DNA from: Nereocystis luetkeana
Taxonomy: Eukaryota > Sar > Phaeophyceae > Laminariales > Laminariaceae
Direction: 5' to 3'
Length of the DNA stretch: 64,000 bases
NCBI GenBank assembly: GCA_031213475.1
Contig: JARUPZ010000010.1
Span: 6,860,776-6,924,775, forward strand
Shown: piece after piece, positions 1-11,700 of the stretch
How positions within the stretch are numbered: position 1 is the first letter of the stretch
Layout: every line of letters begins with the position of its first letter
The notes under the pieces: model-generated
Told to the model about the DNA's origin: nothing
What the model saw: the letters and a program-made list of their open reading frames with translations, nothing else
Databases searched by the model: none
Program-made: the position numbers and the translations under genes

Positions 1-1030
1 TATTAGGGGATGCTTGGCTCGGGTTTCCCACATAGAGGGATGTTTGGCTTTTTCGGAGGGAAGAACTGCAGCAGTTTTTGTGCAGTTTGTGCGTGCGTGC
101 GCCAGAGACAACAAAAAACGTGAGGCGAGGTAAATGCTTTGTTTTCTGTGGGAAAGGGGTGTGTGAGCGTGAGACTTTTCTCGTAGATGCGTGCGTACGC
201 AACAAAGAATCAGCAGATAATGAGACAGGGCACACTTTTTGGCTTTTTTTCGCAGAGGGGAGGGGCGTGTGCGCGTGAGATGGCCCTTCGACGTGCGTGC
301 ATGCGCGAGCGGTCATCAGGCCGGGTAGACTTTTTTGCTTTTTTTTTGGTCGGCATATGAGCGTAAGTGGTTTCTTTCTTGTCACGGAAATTGTCCGGGA
401 ATGGCGGTGGTGTGGAAATTTAATACTTGCTCGGAGGAGTCTACTGCAGGTATGAGCTAATTAATGCGAGAACATCATCACGATGACTTCATGGACAGGA
501 CTTCCTGCGTTTTTGTGTTTTCATACACATGATATCATGAATCGCGAATTCTAAACCACTCCGTACTACTCTGCTAAGTGCTACCTGGTACATCATCTGT
601 TGTTGTTGCTGTTGTTGTTCGTTTGTGTGTGTGCAATCATTCGTTCGTTCGTGATCCCGCCCGCACGGGAACAGAAGAAAAAAATCGGCATGTGAGACTC
701 ATTACTCTTACTGCAGTACAGTACTACAGGCTACAGGACACCTACTGTAACCTGAAACAGGAAAGCTGGCCCAGGCTGGCTTTCTTATTTTGAGAATGAC
801 GGGTGCGTTCTCCACGTCAGGACGACGACTCTCGATTTTCTTATGTTCCAGTTATTTTCAGCCTGTCTTCTTCTTGTTCGTTTTCCCACGTACTGGGTAT
901 CCTGTGTTGCTGTACTTCAAGTAGATCCACATACTACATCCGTCCATTGTACCACATCATAGACTAATTTCAAATACGTCTACTAGAGTGTAGGTCACGC
1001 GTGCCGTACGTACTTGATAATGTATTTAAG
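1..1030. other. Non-coding, no gene seen
   Basis: No open frame of convincing length or composition on either strand. The sequence is mixed, with T-rich runs and TTG/GTTGTT tracts near 600-630. A CTACCTGGTA copy of the window-wide palindromic motif lies near 580-592. Nothing else was recognised. Confidence 0.6.
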
Positions 1031-1032
1031 TC

Positions 1033-1725
1033 ATGGTATTCTTTATGGTATCCCGTTTCCCCTCTATTTGTCGAGGGGGCGTGTTTCTGATGAAACGCGC
1101 CCCAACAAATAATTCAGACAACCCCCCTGCATTTGTCGAGGAGGCGTGCTTCTGAAGAAACGCACCAAACAAATAATTTAGACAAACCCTCCCTGCTCTC
1201 AGAACCCTGTGAGAGCCACAGGAAAGAAGTGGGGATCATCAAGATAATAAGACGTCAAACTCTGTGGATATCGTGCCGTTCTGTTTTCTTCATCGTTTCT
1301 TTTCTTCGCGACCCTTGTGTCTTTCCACTCTGCAGGTCGCGTATCTTTCGATTCCTCGAGACTCTTTCGGGGCAAACCTGCCTCCTACACGAGGAGGCAG
1401 ATTTTTATTGGTTTAACCGGCTTTCGCCTCGCGTTGCAAGTGCTAGAGGCAGTAGGTGTGGGGGGAATGGGCTGTGAAGCGCCGTACATTCCATCCGTTT
1501 CTCATATTATTCTGGATGGACTTTGTACCCCTCCTGATTTCTATGCGTCTGCACACATACACAGCCCTTCAAGGTGGGCTTGTGTCATGGTATGCATGGT
1601 ATCCCGTTTCCCCGCCTTTAGTGTCGAGGAGGCGTGTTTGTGATGAAACACGTCAAACAAATAATTTATACAATCCCCCTGCTCTTGGATCCCTCTGAGA
1701 ACCAGGAAAAAAGTGGGAATCATCC
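1033..1725. repeat. Spaced direct repeat
   Basis: Two related segments lie about 555 bases apart, at roughly 1033-1245 and 1587-1725. Both carry the order GGTATCCCGTTTCCCC, TTTGTCGAGG or GTGTCGAGG, an AGGCGTG block, AAACAAATAATTTA, then GAACC and an AAGTGGGAATCATC-like block. The first segment contains an extra internal copy of the GTCGAGG...AAACAAATAATT unit near 1124-1187. The family is unrecognised. It could be a decayed non-autonomous element or a local duplication. Confidence 0.6.
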
Positions 1726-2632
1726 AGACAAGGCACCAAAGGAGTAACTGCACGCGTCTAGCTCGACGTGCATTAATACAACGGTAGTCGGGCCTGCCCC
1801 AAACTGCTCATTTTGTTATCCGGTAACCAGCCTATACCCTGCCTATACTATTATTATATGTATCAAATTTACCATTATTACTACTAAACTGCTGCTGTTA
1901 GTTCGAATGATATGAAGGTATAATATGTATGCTCCGCCACGATTACCACAGTACTGTCGTAGTGGGCTCTGTACAATAACGGGCGCACTTGTTTGTAGAG
2001 ACGAGCCTGCAACAGATCACGCACTTTCCAGGTATCGATTTCGACGTCGTTTCTCTGCTCTGTGGGGATGCAAACTTCTACAGTAGGTGCGTCCACTCCG
2101 ATGTGTGTGCCGATTTCCATACAACATGCACATAATATGCGCACTCGAAGTGTATCCTTCTGCGGTTTTGTGTCGGTACTTTTTGCGACCGCTTCGGATT
2201 TCGATACCAGGTATTTTTCGTTACTTTTATAGTGCCACGTATTCAACCCCATTCAGCATTTTCGCCCGTTCGTTTACTCTCATTCTGTAGTCACGAATAC
2301 TTCGTGTTCAAGCTCACTCTGTGCGTTTTCGCCGGTTCGTTACGGTCAGTCACGCGCCTTATTTTATTTCTCCGCCCTACTGCCCCGCCCCCCCCCCCCC
2401 CCCGTTCATCGCCGGGGATGATTCGACCATTATCATATAATGTGGCCGCCGTTTCCGTGTGGCGCACGAGTTTGTACGAGGTTAATTGACGATTGTTGCG
2501 TCGGCCACATGGAGCAGCCTGGGCTGTGCTGAGTAGTAGTGGTGGGTGAAGTAGAGTATCTTCTTCTGTCGAAAGCTCAAATTGCAAAAAGAAGGGGGTG
2601 CACGACACGCACTCAGCATGATGGTACCTTTA

Positions 2633-2705
2633 GGACTGCAGTCCCGTTTTGGTCACAAAAGACTTAGAATTAGAGTGTGGTTTGTCCCCAAACGGGACTG
2701 ACTCC
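2633..2705. repeat. Miniature inverted-repeat element, family B
   Basis: An imperfect hairpin of about 73 bases. The left arm reads GGACTGCAGTCCCGTTTTGG and the right arm TTTGTCCCCAAACGGGACTG, with an AATTAGAGTG loop. Related copies lie near 40884-40970, 41038-41135, 51356-51430 and 54585-54653. It has no coding capacity. Its mobility is inferred from the dispersed copies. Confidence 0.7.
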
Positions 2706-2819
2706 AAATCCTAGTAATAACCGTACTCTACGCGCGCTATCTTCCTGGAGAAGGTTGATACGGCCGTACTTATGTGTCGATCGCTATACCAACAGCTGAG
2801 TCCCAAAACACCTGTAGTG

Positions 2820-2923
2820 TTTCGGGGGGCCATAGTTAATAGGACCTAGGGTATAAATAAAAACCTATATATTTAACCATTTTCACTAACAATATTTGGT
2901 CCTATTAACTATGGTTCCCCGTA
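2820..2923. mobile_element. MITE, family A (copy 1, most diverged)
   Basis: A palindromic element with arms GGGGGGCCATAGTTAATAGG and CCTATTAACTATGGTTCCCC, and an A/T-rich loop that includes TTTAACCATTTTCACTAACA. It is one of four copies in the window. Its left end is less conserved than in the others. It is non-coding. A TA target site at the tip of the arms is suggested by the other copies. Confidence 0.8.
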
Positions 2924-3200
2924 ATAGTAGGCTTACTGGCTGTTGCTGTACGCCGCGGTTGCCGGTGCCTGCTGACAGAGATATGATACTGCTGCGTCTA
3001 CCACCGGTATGTATGCTGGCATTTTGATGTTGACTGCCGGCTGAGCAGAGACTATACGCGATCTCTGCATGCCTTACTCCAGGGCTAGCGTCTGAAACCT
3101 TAGCGTCGTAGCTTATGGTATTATATCTGGTATGATACAAGGCGCCTCGCTCAGGAAGGAAAAGTACATCAAATTACTATGCGCGAAGCAGACAGAATTG

Positions 3201-3225
3201 AATATATATATATATATATATATAG
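3201..3225. repeat. (TA)n microsatellite
   Basis: An uninterrupted TA run of about 25 bases lies in otherwise unannotated DNA between 2924 and 3500. Confidence 0.9.
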
Positions 3226-3507
3226 TTTTTATGATGTTACTGCAGTTGCAAACTGGCGACTTGATAACGCCAAGAGCCCCGCCGCCATGCTTCAGGAGAA
3301 AACAGCTCGGACGCCGCATACAATACGCTTCGCATCGCGGGCGGTTGCCGCACGTAGTACGTAGATACCCCAGGTAGGGGACTTAATTTCTTCTTTTGAT
3401 ATATGCGATATGTACGAAAAAAAAGAAAACACAGCACGGCACAGCAGCAGCATCGTAAAAACAATCTGACTGCTGTTAGTCTTTTTTTGAACAACACTAC
3501 ACATACA

Positions 3508-3545
3508 TTGTCGGATGGCAAGCATAATAATAATAATAATTTAAA
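3508..3545 (+). repeat. LINE-type 3' tail remnant
   Basis: The segment ACATTGTCGGATGGCAAG followed by (ATA)n repeats the tail at about 27565-27607, downstream of the RING/RT LINE. The bases upstream do not match that LINE, so this looks like a very short 5'-truncated copy or a related family's tail. Confidence 0.5.
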
Positions 3546-3864
3546 ATGAAACCGAAAAAATCAGAAGAAAAAAAAATCCCCGTGCCTCTCCTGTAATATT
3601 TTCTGCCTGATTGGAACACCTTGGACCGGTCAGAAAAGAAAAAAACGAACACAGCAGGGCTTATCTCTCAGCCTCGTACGCCGCCCGCCCCTCTCGGGAC
3701 CACCTCGCCACCGATTCGGTCCGGGTAAATTTTTCCTCCCTCTCTGCCACAGTAAGCCCCGTCGCTGGCCTCGCGTTAAGCCCGGTGCTCACCGTGGCCG
3801 TCGTTCGCCAGCTCGACAGTATTGGTACTCAGACTGGGAGCTCCCTCTTTCAACTTCAGCGTGG

Positions 3865-4357
3865 TGTGAAGATATGGCCGAGGTAAGGGTAAGGGTAAGG
3901 GACGCAGGTGTATCTGGCAGCTGGGAAGCAGTGCTTCGCTTCTTCTTATATAGATCTTCTTTATTGATGACTAGAGCTGAGGAGGTGCTCTGGTAGAGAA
4001 GTGAGAGGTAGGGGGGTGGGACTCGACGCTCAGATATACTCGTCCCACCCCACGCTACGAGCTCTCCTAAATTCCTCTTATCTAACGTACTCCTAAATAA
4101 CTTTCCTAGGGCTACCGATTGTTCTTCTGCTAATATAAGAACTTCTCGCTTTACGATCCTATCTGCGTTAAGGAGCATTACTCTTGTCTAACGAGCTATC
4201 CGCCCGAGAGAACATTCCTGAAAGACGGTTACTCTCAACTACCGGAATATCCGCCGGGCTAATCCATTCTTTGGATTATTCTCGTATTCCTCAGGCTACG
4301 AAACTGCCGACTATATTATCTATATCTATAGCCCACGAGCACTCGACTCATATCACA
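3865..4357 (-). repeat. Candidate 3' LTR (minus-strand element)
   Basis: A 493-bp repeat with TGTGA...TCACA ends, differing from the 18422-18914 copy at only three positions that I noticed. Read on the minus strand it has AATAAA followed closely by CTATATAAG about 100 bases before its right end, and a CCCTTACCCTTACC run near the end. The inner edge on the minus strand (AGGGTGGGCTAA) is only weakly polypurine-like. Confidence 0.75.
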
Positions 4358-5758
4358 TTAGCCCACCCTGAATAGTCGTATATGCAGACCACAAGATGGT
4401 CGAAGGATGATGGCAAAGTTCATCCCAAAAGACCAGGAAAAGGTGGTCGAAGTTGCGGCTATTCGAAACAAAAGAAATGAGGCTATAGATCCCCCCACAC
4501 CTCGTCATAAGACCCAAACACTGCGAAGGGGTGTTTACTTAGAACAACCACTTAAAGGTAGAGACCGAAGGAGAGGAAGAAATAACTCAAAGCGGAAGCG
4601 AAAGCAGAGAAAGGCAAAGCGAAAACCGAAGAAAGAAGAAAGAAAACAGGAGACAGAACAAAAGCCGAAGCGAAGGCTGAAGAAGAAAACTAGTACCGAA
4701 GTGAAGGCGAAAGAAGGGCGCACAAAAAGGTGCGAACGGGGGTTGGTCGCCGAACCGGGTTGGCAAACTAGGAAACTCACGAAAGGAGGCGGTGACCGCA
4801 ATACAAAAAAAAAACACATATATATTTGGTAGGAGTAATGCCTTGTCTTGTGGCGGAGGTCCTAACGTGGTAGACATCACTCGAGAGAAACGGGGCACTG
4901 CTAAAGTGCAAAGAGGGCTGCGTACACTAGGGGCTATTAAAACCGGGAGACGGAGCGAACAGCGCTGCGTCTGGGAGACCTCTTCGTGGTATGATCTATA
5001 CCAGCAAACGTAGCAAGGTATTTTAACTCAACAAGAAAAAACTGAAGAAGATCCGCAAGGAGATTGGCCTAATGCGTGCAGTTCAAGGTGGTAGATAGCG
5101 CATGGCTAAAACACTAGCGTGTGCAACTCGGCCAACAGGGGCGACATCAAAGATGGTGTCGTTGGCCACAGAGCAGAGGGGCGCGCGGAATACCGAACAA
5201 AAGATGAAGAAACCTAAGAAAAAGAAAACAAAGCACGATCGGGACCAGGAAACTAACTGAAAGCAGAACACAAGTCAGGGAAAATCGATCTTGGTAGAAC
5301 CGCCATGGTTGATAACTCTGCGGCCTTCCGGGGCGGCAATGCTATCCGGACCCTACTTGGCAAACATAGAAGAAACACGGGCGAGCTGGAAGCTCGATAA
5401 AATCTTAGCTCGATGACCGTCTGAAACAGGGGTCGGTGGAAACCGATGGAGGTCAGGGTACAGCCCAGGCTACGACACGATTTTACCTCGGCGGAGTATT
5501 GCCAATAATTTGCGGTAGGCTAGTGAAGCACAAACACATATGAAAATTATGGTATCGCTACGACTCGGTGGCCTGAACGTAAGAAGGCAACACGGAGGTG
5601 TAGGCGGTATGAAGAAAACAAAAGGTAGACGGAAACAAATGCACCCAAGAAGCTGGCTGCTGGTGACTATTGAAGACTAACCCTGAAGAACTATTTTAAT
5701 ATATTGTTGACTAACCAGAAACAAGTACCCAGAACTAAAAAAAAATGCTAAACCAAGG
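4358..5758 (-). other. Non-coding 3' region of the LTR element
   Basis: This lies between the pol stop and the left LTR. It contains a strongly purine-rich tract on the plus strand (about 4560-4700, GAAGCGAAAG-like). That gives open but low-complexity frames (Lys/Arg/Glu-rich on plus, Phe/Leu-rich on minus) which I do not accept as genes. No further domain was recognised. Confidence 0.5.
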
Positions 5759-8700
5759 CTATCCAGGGGGGGGAGTGGAAACCGTGGGGGCTCCGCGGGA
5801 CACATCAGAGTTCCGCAGCAGCCCACGTGCTAGGCTCTCATTCCCATGGCGTTGAAGACACCACGATCCGTACACGGCGTTCCGTGCTGTAGTGTAGCGG
5901 GCGGGTTGAAGGTCGATCTTGATCGGTCCGGGGTCATCCAGGAACCGGATGATGTAGGAGCCGCCCGGTGAAGGTTCCGGTGGAGCTCCCGAAGAGACGT
6001 CCGGGGGTGAGCGGTGAGCGATTTTGCCCAGCCACCAGAGGCCGTCGCGCGCTTTGTACCATATGTGCGCTCCGGAGGGGAGGATGGTGGTGCTGAAGTT
6101 GTGGAGCCAGGGGCTGCGGGAGACCAGGGCGTAGCCGGGGGCGAGAAAGATTTGTCCTTGAGATCGTGCCAGTTCGCGGTGGGCAGCGCCGATGCGCATC
6201 TGGCGGTAGAGGCGGTTCGTCTGGCGGTGTTGTGTCGGCGCTCCTGACCAATAGAGTAGGATGTTGCGCCGGAAGTGTTGAAGGTCCAGCTCGCGTTCCC
6301 AACAGGGGCTGAGAAGTCCAGCCCAGTGGGTCTCGTACAGAACGGCGATGACCCCGTCGCGGCCGCGTACGAGTTGATGGCCGGTGATCTGCTCGACCTC
6401 GAGGCGTTCCGGTGGGGGAGTGACGTCGTCGACGGTGACGTGGTAAGGTGGGGACTTGGCGGCAGAAGCTGTGAGTACGTATGTAGTGAGGTCCGCGGGC
6501 AGATGCTTGGGGATATCGCTGGTGTCGTCGGGGTTCCGACAAGGTTTGCATCGTTGAACGGAGACGCGTGGCTTGGAGTCCCGTCCCGGAAGGTCGGATG
6601 GAAGGTCGAGGAAAAGTAGCTTGTCGTGAAGAGGGCGGTTGTCGGGGGTGTTCGAGGTGGGCGTCGGTCCAACGGCGAGGACCTTGAAGGGTCCATTCCA
6701 GTTCAGGGAAAGCTTCGTCTTGAGTACAGTTGCGTCGGTGCCCTTTTTGACGCCTTGGCGAATGGTTGAGGCGGAGTTGTAGACCCGAACCCAGCCGCCG
6801 ACGGTGAAGGGGGGGGATGCTCGGAGGGCGGCCATGATGGGCGCGTTGCGGCGCTGGAGACGCGAGACGGTGAGTCGGTGTAGTTCGCGGACGAGGGAGT
6901 ACGCGCGTCGTTGTCGGTCGGTGGCGAGGTTGATGTAGACCAGATGATCGCGGTCCAAGCTTTGGTGGCCGCCGATGTTGTCGGGTTCGAAGACCGAGAG
7001 CGGGAGGCGAGGAAGGCGGCCCATGTGGATTTCGTTAGGCGCAAGCCCTGTAGCGGCGTTCACGGAGTTGTTGTAGGCCGACGACACGTGTGGCAGCAGC
7101 ACGTCCCAGTCGGTCTGCTGTTCGTTGCCGACCATAGAGAGCATTTGGGCCGACACATGGTTGACGCGCTCGACGCCGCCGTTGGTGCAGGGGTGGTAGG
7201 AGCTGGTGTTGACCTTGCGGATACCAAGGCGCTCGTAGACGATGTTTGCAAGCTTGGAGGTAAAGTGTAGTCCGTTGTCGGAGAGAAGTGTAACCGGGCA
7301 CCCCCAGAGAGGGATGTATTCGTTCAGGAAGATGTCGGCGGTGCCGGCGGCCGTTAACTGCGCCGCTGAAACGGCAAACATATCGGCGCGCCGGCTGAAG
7401 CGGTCGGTGAAGAGAAGGATGTGGACGTTACCGCGCGGCGTGAGCGGCAGGGGTCCGAAGTAGTCGACGCTGACGGTGATGCCAGGCCCGTTGGGCAAAG
7501 GAAGAGAAAGGATGGGCCAGCGAATGGTGTGCCGGGAGGTTTTCCGCGCCTGGCATTGAAGGCAGCGGCGGATCCACCAGCGGGCGGAAGCGTCCATGCC
7601 AATCCACCAAAAGAAACGTGCCAGCATGCGGACCGTTCGGGTGACTCCTAGGTGTAGAGAGGTGGTGGCGTGGCAGGTGTTCAGCACCCAGGGGCGCATT
7701 AACATTGGCACGTAGATGCGTGGGGTAAGGGGGGCGGGTGGTGGTAGGCTGTTCCCGGGTGGGGGTGGGGGTGGTCGTTGGACCAGGAGGGTGGTTTTGT
7801 CGTCCGTACGGTGCAGCTTGCATTTGGAGGCAAGGGTGAGGACGTCCGGAAGTTGTGGGCGCCGGGCCGAGGGGATGAAATCCAGCAGGTCGTTCGGCGG
7901 GGGGGCAGGGGAGTCCAACGACAGGAAGCGGATGGTGGCGCAGCACAGGGGCTCTGCTCGTTGTTCTCGCGCCCAGTCTTTGAAGGTGTAGTGCTCGACG
8001 CGGGCGAGGAGGTAGGGGTCGTCATCGGGTTCGACGATGGGCTCCGGGTGGGGCAGCGACGGTGTTGGTGCCGGCGGAGAAGGCGTTGTTGGGGGGGTTG
8101 GGGTTGGGTTTGCGGGCGCAAACGGGTCGGGCGGTGCGGGAGCTGTGGCTGAAGGCGCCGTAGGAGGAGGGGGTCTTGGCTGGACCCCGGCCGGGGGCGT
8201 GGGCGCACTGTGGGTGGGTGTAGATCGTCTGCGTACGACGGGTTGTGGTCGACGGCCGAAGCGATAGTCGGCTGTGGGTCGAGGGGTTCCCGCGGCAGCG
8301 GCGATGCGATGGCGGGTGAGAGAAGATATCAGGCCTGAGACGGCTGGTTCCGTGCCGCCAGTGGTGGACGGGGGAGAGATGACGGACGGCCTGGAAGCCG
8401 AGCCAGGAGGAGCTCCGCTGTTCACGGCGGCGTTCTCGGGGCCAACAAGCAGTCCGGTGGTGGAGTCAGGGGTCGCAATAGGCCCGACGAAGGTGTCGGG
8501 TGCGGGGGAAAGGGTGGGGTGCTCCATACGTGGTCCCAGTAGGCGGAAGTCGCGGAAATCGTCGGTGGTGAAGGGAAGCGGCTGGATGGTCGGGATGGGC
8601 CTTGAAGGGGGGGATACGAGCCCACCCAAGCCGATACCCGGGGCGGGAGGGTCGTTCGGCGCGAAGCCGCAGGGGCGGATGAGGTAGATGCCGACGGTGT

Positions 8701-11700
8701 CCGGGCCGGTAAGGCGGTTGCGTCCGGTGCGGTCGGCGTCGGTGGCGGGTTGGGGGAGCCGGGAGAGGAAGTCGGCGTTGCCGTTGGCCGTGCCCTTCCG
8801 GTATTCCAGCGTGTAGGTGTACGCCGAGAGGAACTCGAGCCAGCGCCGGACGCGGGCGTTGTGTTCTCCGACCTTGGCGATGTTCTCGAGCGCCTTGTGG
8901 TCCGAGTAGATCTGGAAGCGGGTGGACCATAAATGTCCACGGAGGCGTTTGATCGCCCACACGATGCTCCCGGCCTCGAGGTCGAGGGGTGTCCATGAAC
9001 GTTCGGAGTCCAGGGTGGCACGGCTGATGAAAAGGATGGGTCGGACTGAGCCGTCGGGTTGTTCTTGCTCAAGGGTCGCGCCGAAGCCGTCGATGCTAGC
9101 GTCGCAGTAGAGGCGGAAGTGGCGGGAGTTGTCGGCGACGGCGTCCCAGTCGGGGTAGACGAGGATAGGTGGTTCGGCAAGTTCCTGGAGGATGGCGCGG
9201 ACGGTGGTTTCCATGGCGGGGGTGAAGTCGAACGTGGCGCCTTGCTTGAGTAAAGCGTTGATGGGGCGCAGACGTCGGGAGAGATTCGGCAGGAACTTGC
9301 CGTAGTAGTTGATGCCCCCAAGGAGCGAGCGCACTTGCTTCTTGTCGGTCGGCATGGGCATTCTGGTGAGCGCGGCGACCTTGTCGGAGTTGGGGCTGTA
9401 ACCGCCGGCGGAAATGGTGTGTCCCAGGAAATCGGCGGTGGTGGCGCCAAGTTTGGCCTTGGCCGGGGAAAGTTTGAGGTGGTGCTTCCGGAGGCGTCCG
9501 AAGAGAGCTCTGATGTTGGCAACGTGGTCGTTGGGGTTGGGGTCGAAGACGATGATGTCGTCGAGATACGCGGCGACGCGTTCCAGGCCTTTGATGACCT
9601 CGTTGATGACCTTAACGAACCAGCCGGGGGAGGCGCTGCTGCCTTGTGGCATAACAAGCCACTCAAATAACCGGTTCGGTGTGCAGAACGCTGTCAAGGG
9701 GATGGTGTCCTCGTCGATGGTGATTTGGTGGAACGAGGAGACCAGGTCGAAGAGGGAAAAGATGCGACCTTTACCCAAGGAGTCGAGGACTTCGTCGACG
9801 CGGGGGATGGGGAGTTGTCCGAGGGAGCTGATGGCGTTAAGCTTCTTGTAGTTGATTGTGATGCGAACACCTCCGTCTTTCTTGGGGATGGCGACCATAG
9901 GGCTGGAGTATGGCGACGTGGAATGCTGGATCAGACCGGCAGCCAGGTACTGGTCCAATACGGCGTCGGCCTTTTTGGCGAGGATGGGGTTGATCCTGTA
10001 GGGGCGGGAAGTGACCGGTGCGCTGTCCGGAGGTACCGTGATCTTGAACGGCATTAGCGAGCACGAGCCGAAGTCGGTCTTTGACGTGGAGAAGACGTCC
10101 TGGAATTCGCAGAGGACGTCGCCCAAGTTGTTGATCACCGATGGGGTCCATCCAGAACCGTGAAGGTCGAAGTTGACGTCGCGTAGGTGCAACGGCAGGC
10201 ATTCCCAGAGGTCGAGGAAGCTTTTGCGCTGGTCGGCGTCGAGGCGTGCTAGGAGCTGTGGGCACGGGGCTTTTGGTGCGGTAGAGGGGTCGGCTGTTGA
10301 TGGACTCTGGTCGGCCACCGGGATGTTGTCGTGGAGGGCATGTACGTCCGGAAATGGAGGGGGGAGCGGCGGGTCCAAGGAGGGATGCCCAAGGGCGGCG
10401 AGCGGTACCTGTACCAGTGGGGAGCAGGAGGTTCCGAGGAGGTCACCCGGCTCGAGTTCGGTAGACCCAGATAGGGGGACCGTTTGGTACCCGTCGGAGA
10501 CGAAAATCGCCCTGTCGGAAAGGGGGTTCTCGCGGGGGAGCATGTTCACCATGTAATTCCCGGCCAATGCTGGAGCGCCTGACTGGCGCACCAGGTTGAC
10601 CTTGGCGAGCTGTGGGGTAGAGGAAAGCGAAATAGCTTTGTTGCCGGCGAATCGGAGGTGGTAGACGTCGTCAGTGGAACGATCGTCGGGAATGAATGCT
10701 GAGGCTCCGTTGGGGTCGTGGTGACGTAAAGAGAGCTCACCACGGGTTCGCCGGGAAGATTGGTGGGGGAGGGCGGGCTGTTGCCGGAGCGTGGTATACG
10801 AGCGTTGCTCGAAGCGCATCCAGCTGTCTCGTCCCAGGAGGATGGGGTGCTGCATGGTTCCAGCAGGAACTACGCAGGCCCATACTGCTAGGGCAGCGGT
10901 GGGGGTCTGGAGGCGCATAAACTGGATGCTTAAGCGGATAGAGACTGAGGTGGAGAGTGGGGCTGAGGTGGCGAAGCCTCCCCATGAACGGGGGGAACTG
11001 TGCCGTTCGCAGGCGTCGGTGGCTGACTGGGAGGCCTTCAGTTGTTCCATCGCGGTTGCGGTGATAAACGACTGGGGCGAGCCGGTATCGAGCAGTGCCA
11101 CGAGTTCGCGGCGGGTAGTGGCGTCGGGGCCGCTGTGCACGAGTACCTTCGTCGTGAACGACGCGTCGTCGACGGTGATGATGCCGCCTGTAAGGCATGG
11201 TCCGTGTTCCGGTATCGGCGGCCGACGGGTAGGAAGGTGGCTGTGGGCTGCGGTGTTGATGGTGGACACTTGGGCGAAGTGGCTGATGGGGTAGGCGTCG
11301 GGTGTAGACGGCGGTAGAAGCAGCCCAAGTGGGGAGTTAGGCGGTTGCCGTGGGGGGGTCGGGCTTGTCTCGTGGATGCCGTCGGCGGTGGGGAAGACCC
11401 GGGTTGAGTCGGTGGAGGCGGGTGTTTGCTCTGGGTCGTTGAGACTGGTACCAGTAGGAAGTTGGGGGAGGCGATCGGCGTCGAGGCTTTCTCGGACGTC
11501 CATCAGTACCCGGCCCAGCAGATTCCGACCACGCCAACGCGTCGGAATGCAGGCGTCCGGATGGTCGGCCTTGAGGTCTATGCCCCAGATGAGGTCGTGT
11601 GGGCTGGCCTCGGCAATGTGTTTGTCGTCCGTTGCCGCCAGCTCTCGCCGTAGCTCCGAGTGTTGGCGGAACTTGGAGAAGTTGATGTTGAGGACGATGT

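Noticed and set aside
4407-4832. Lys/Arg/Glu-rich 141-residue plus-strand frame
   Set aside because: Produced by a purine-rich GAAGCGAAAG tract. Low complexity, no start or partner evidence.
8422-9666. 414-residue second minus-strand frame within pol
   Set aside because: An overlapping frame in the same strand as the RT/RNase H coding region, Pro/Ser/Arg/Thr-rich with no domain. Pol itself has all catalytic motifs in the other frame.
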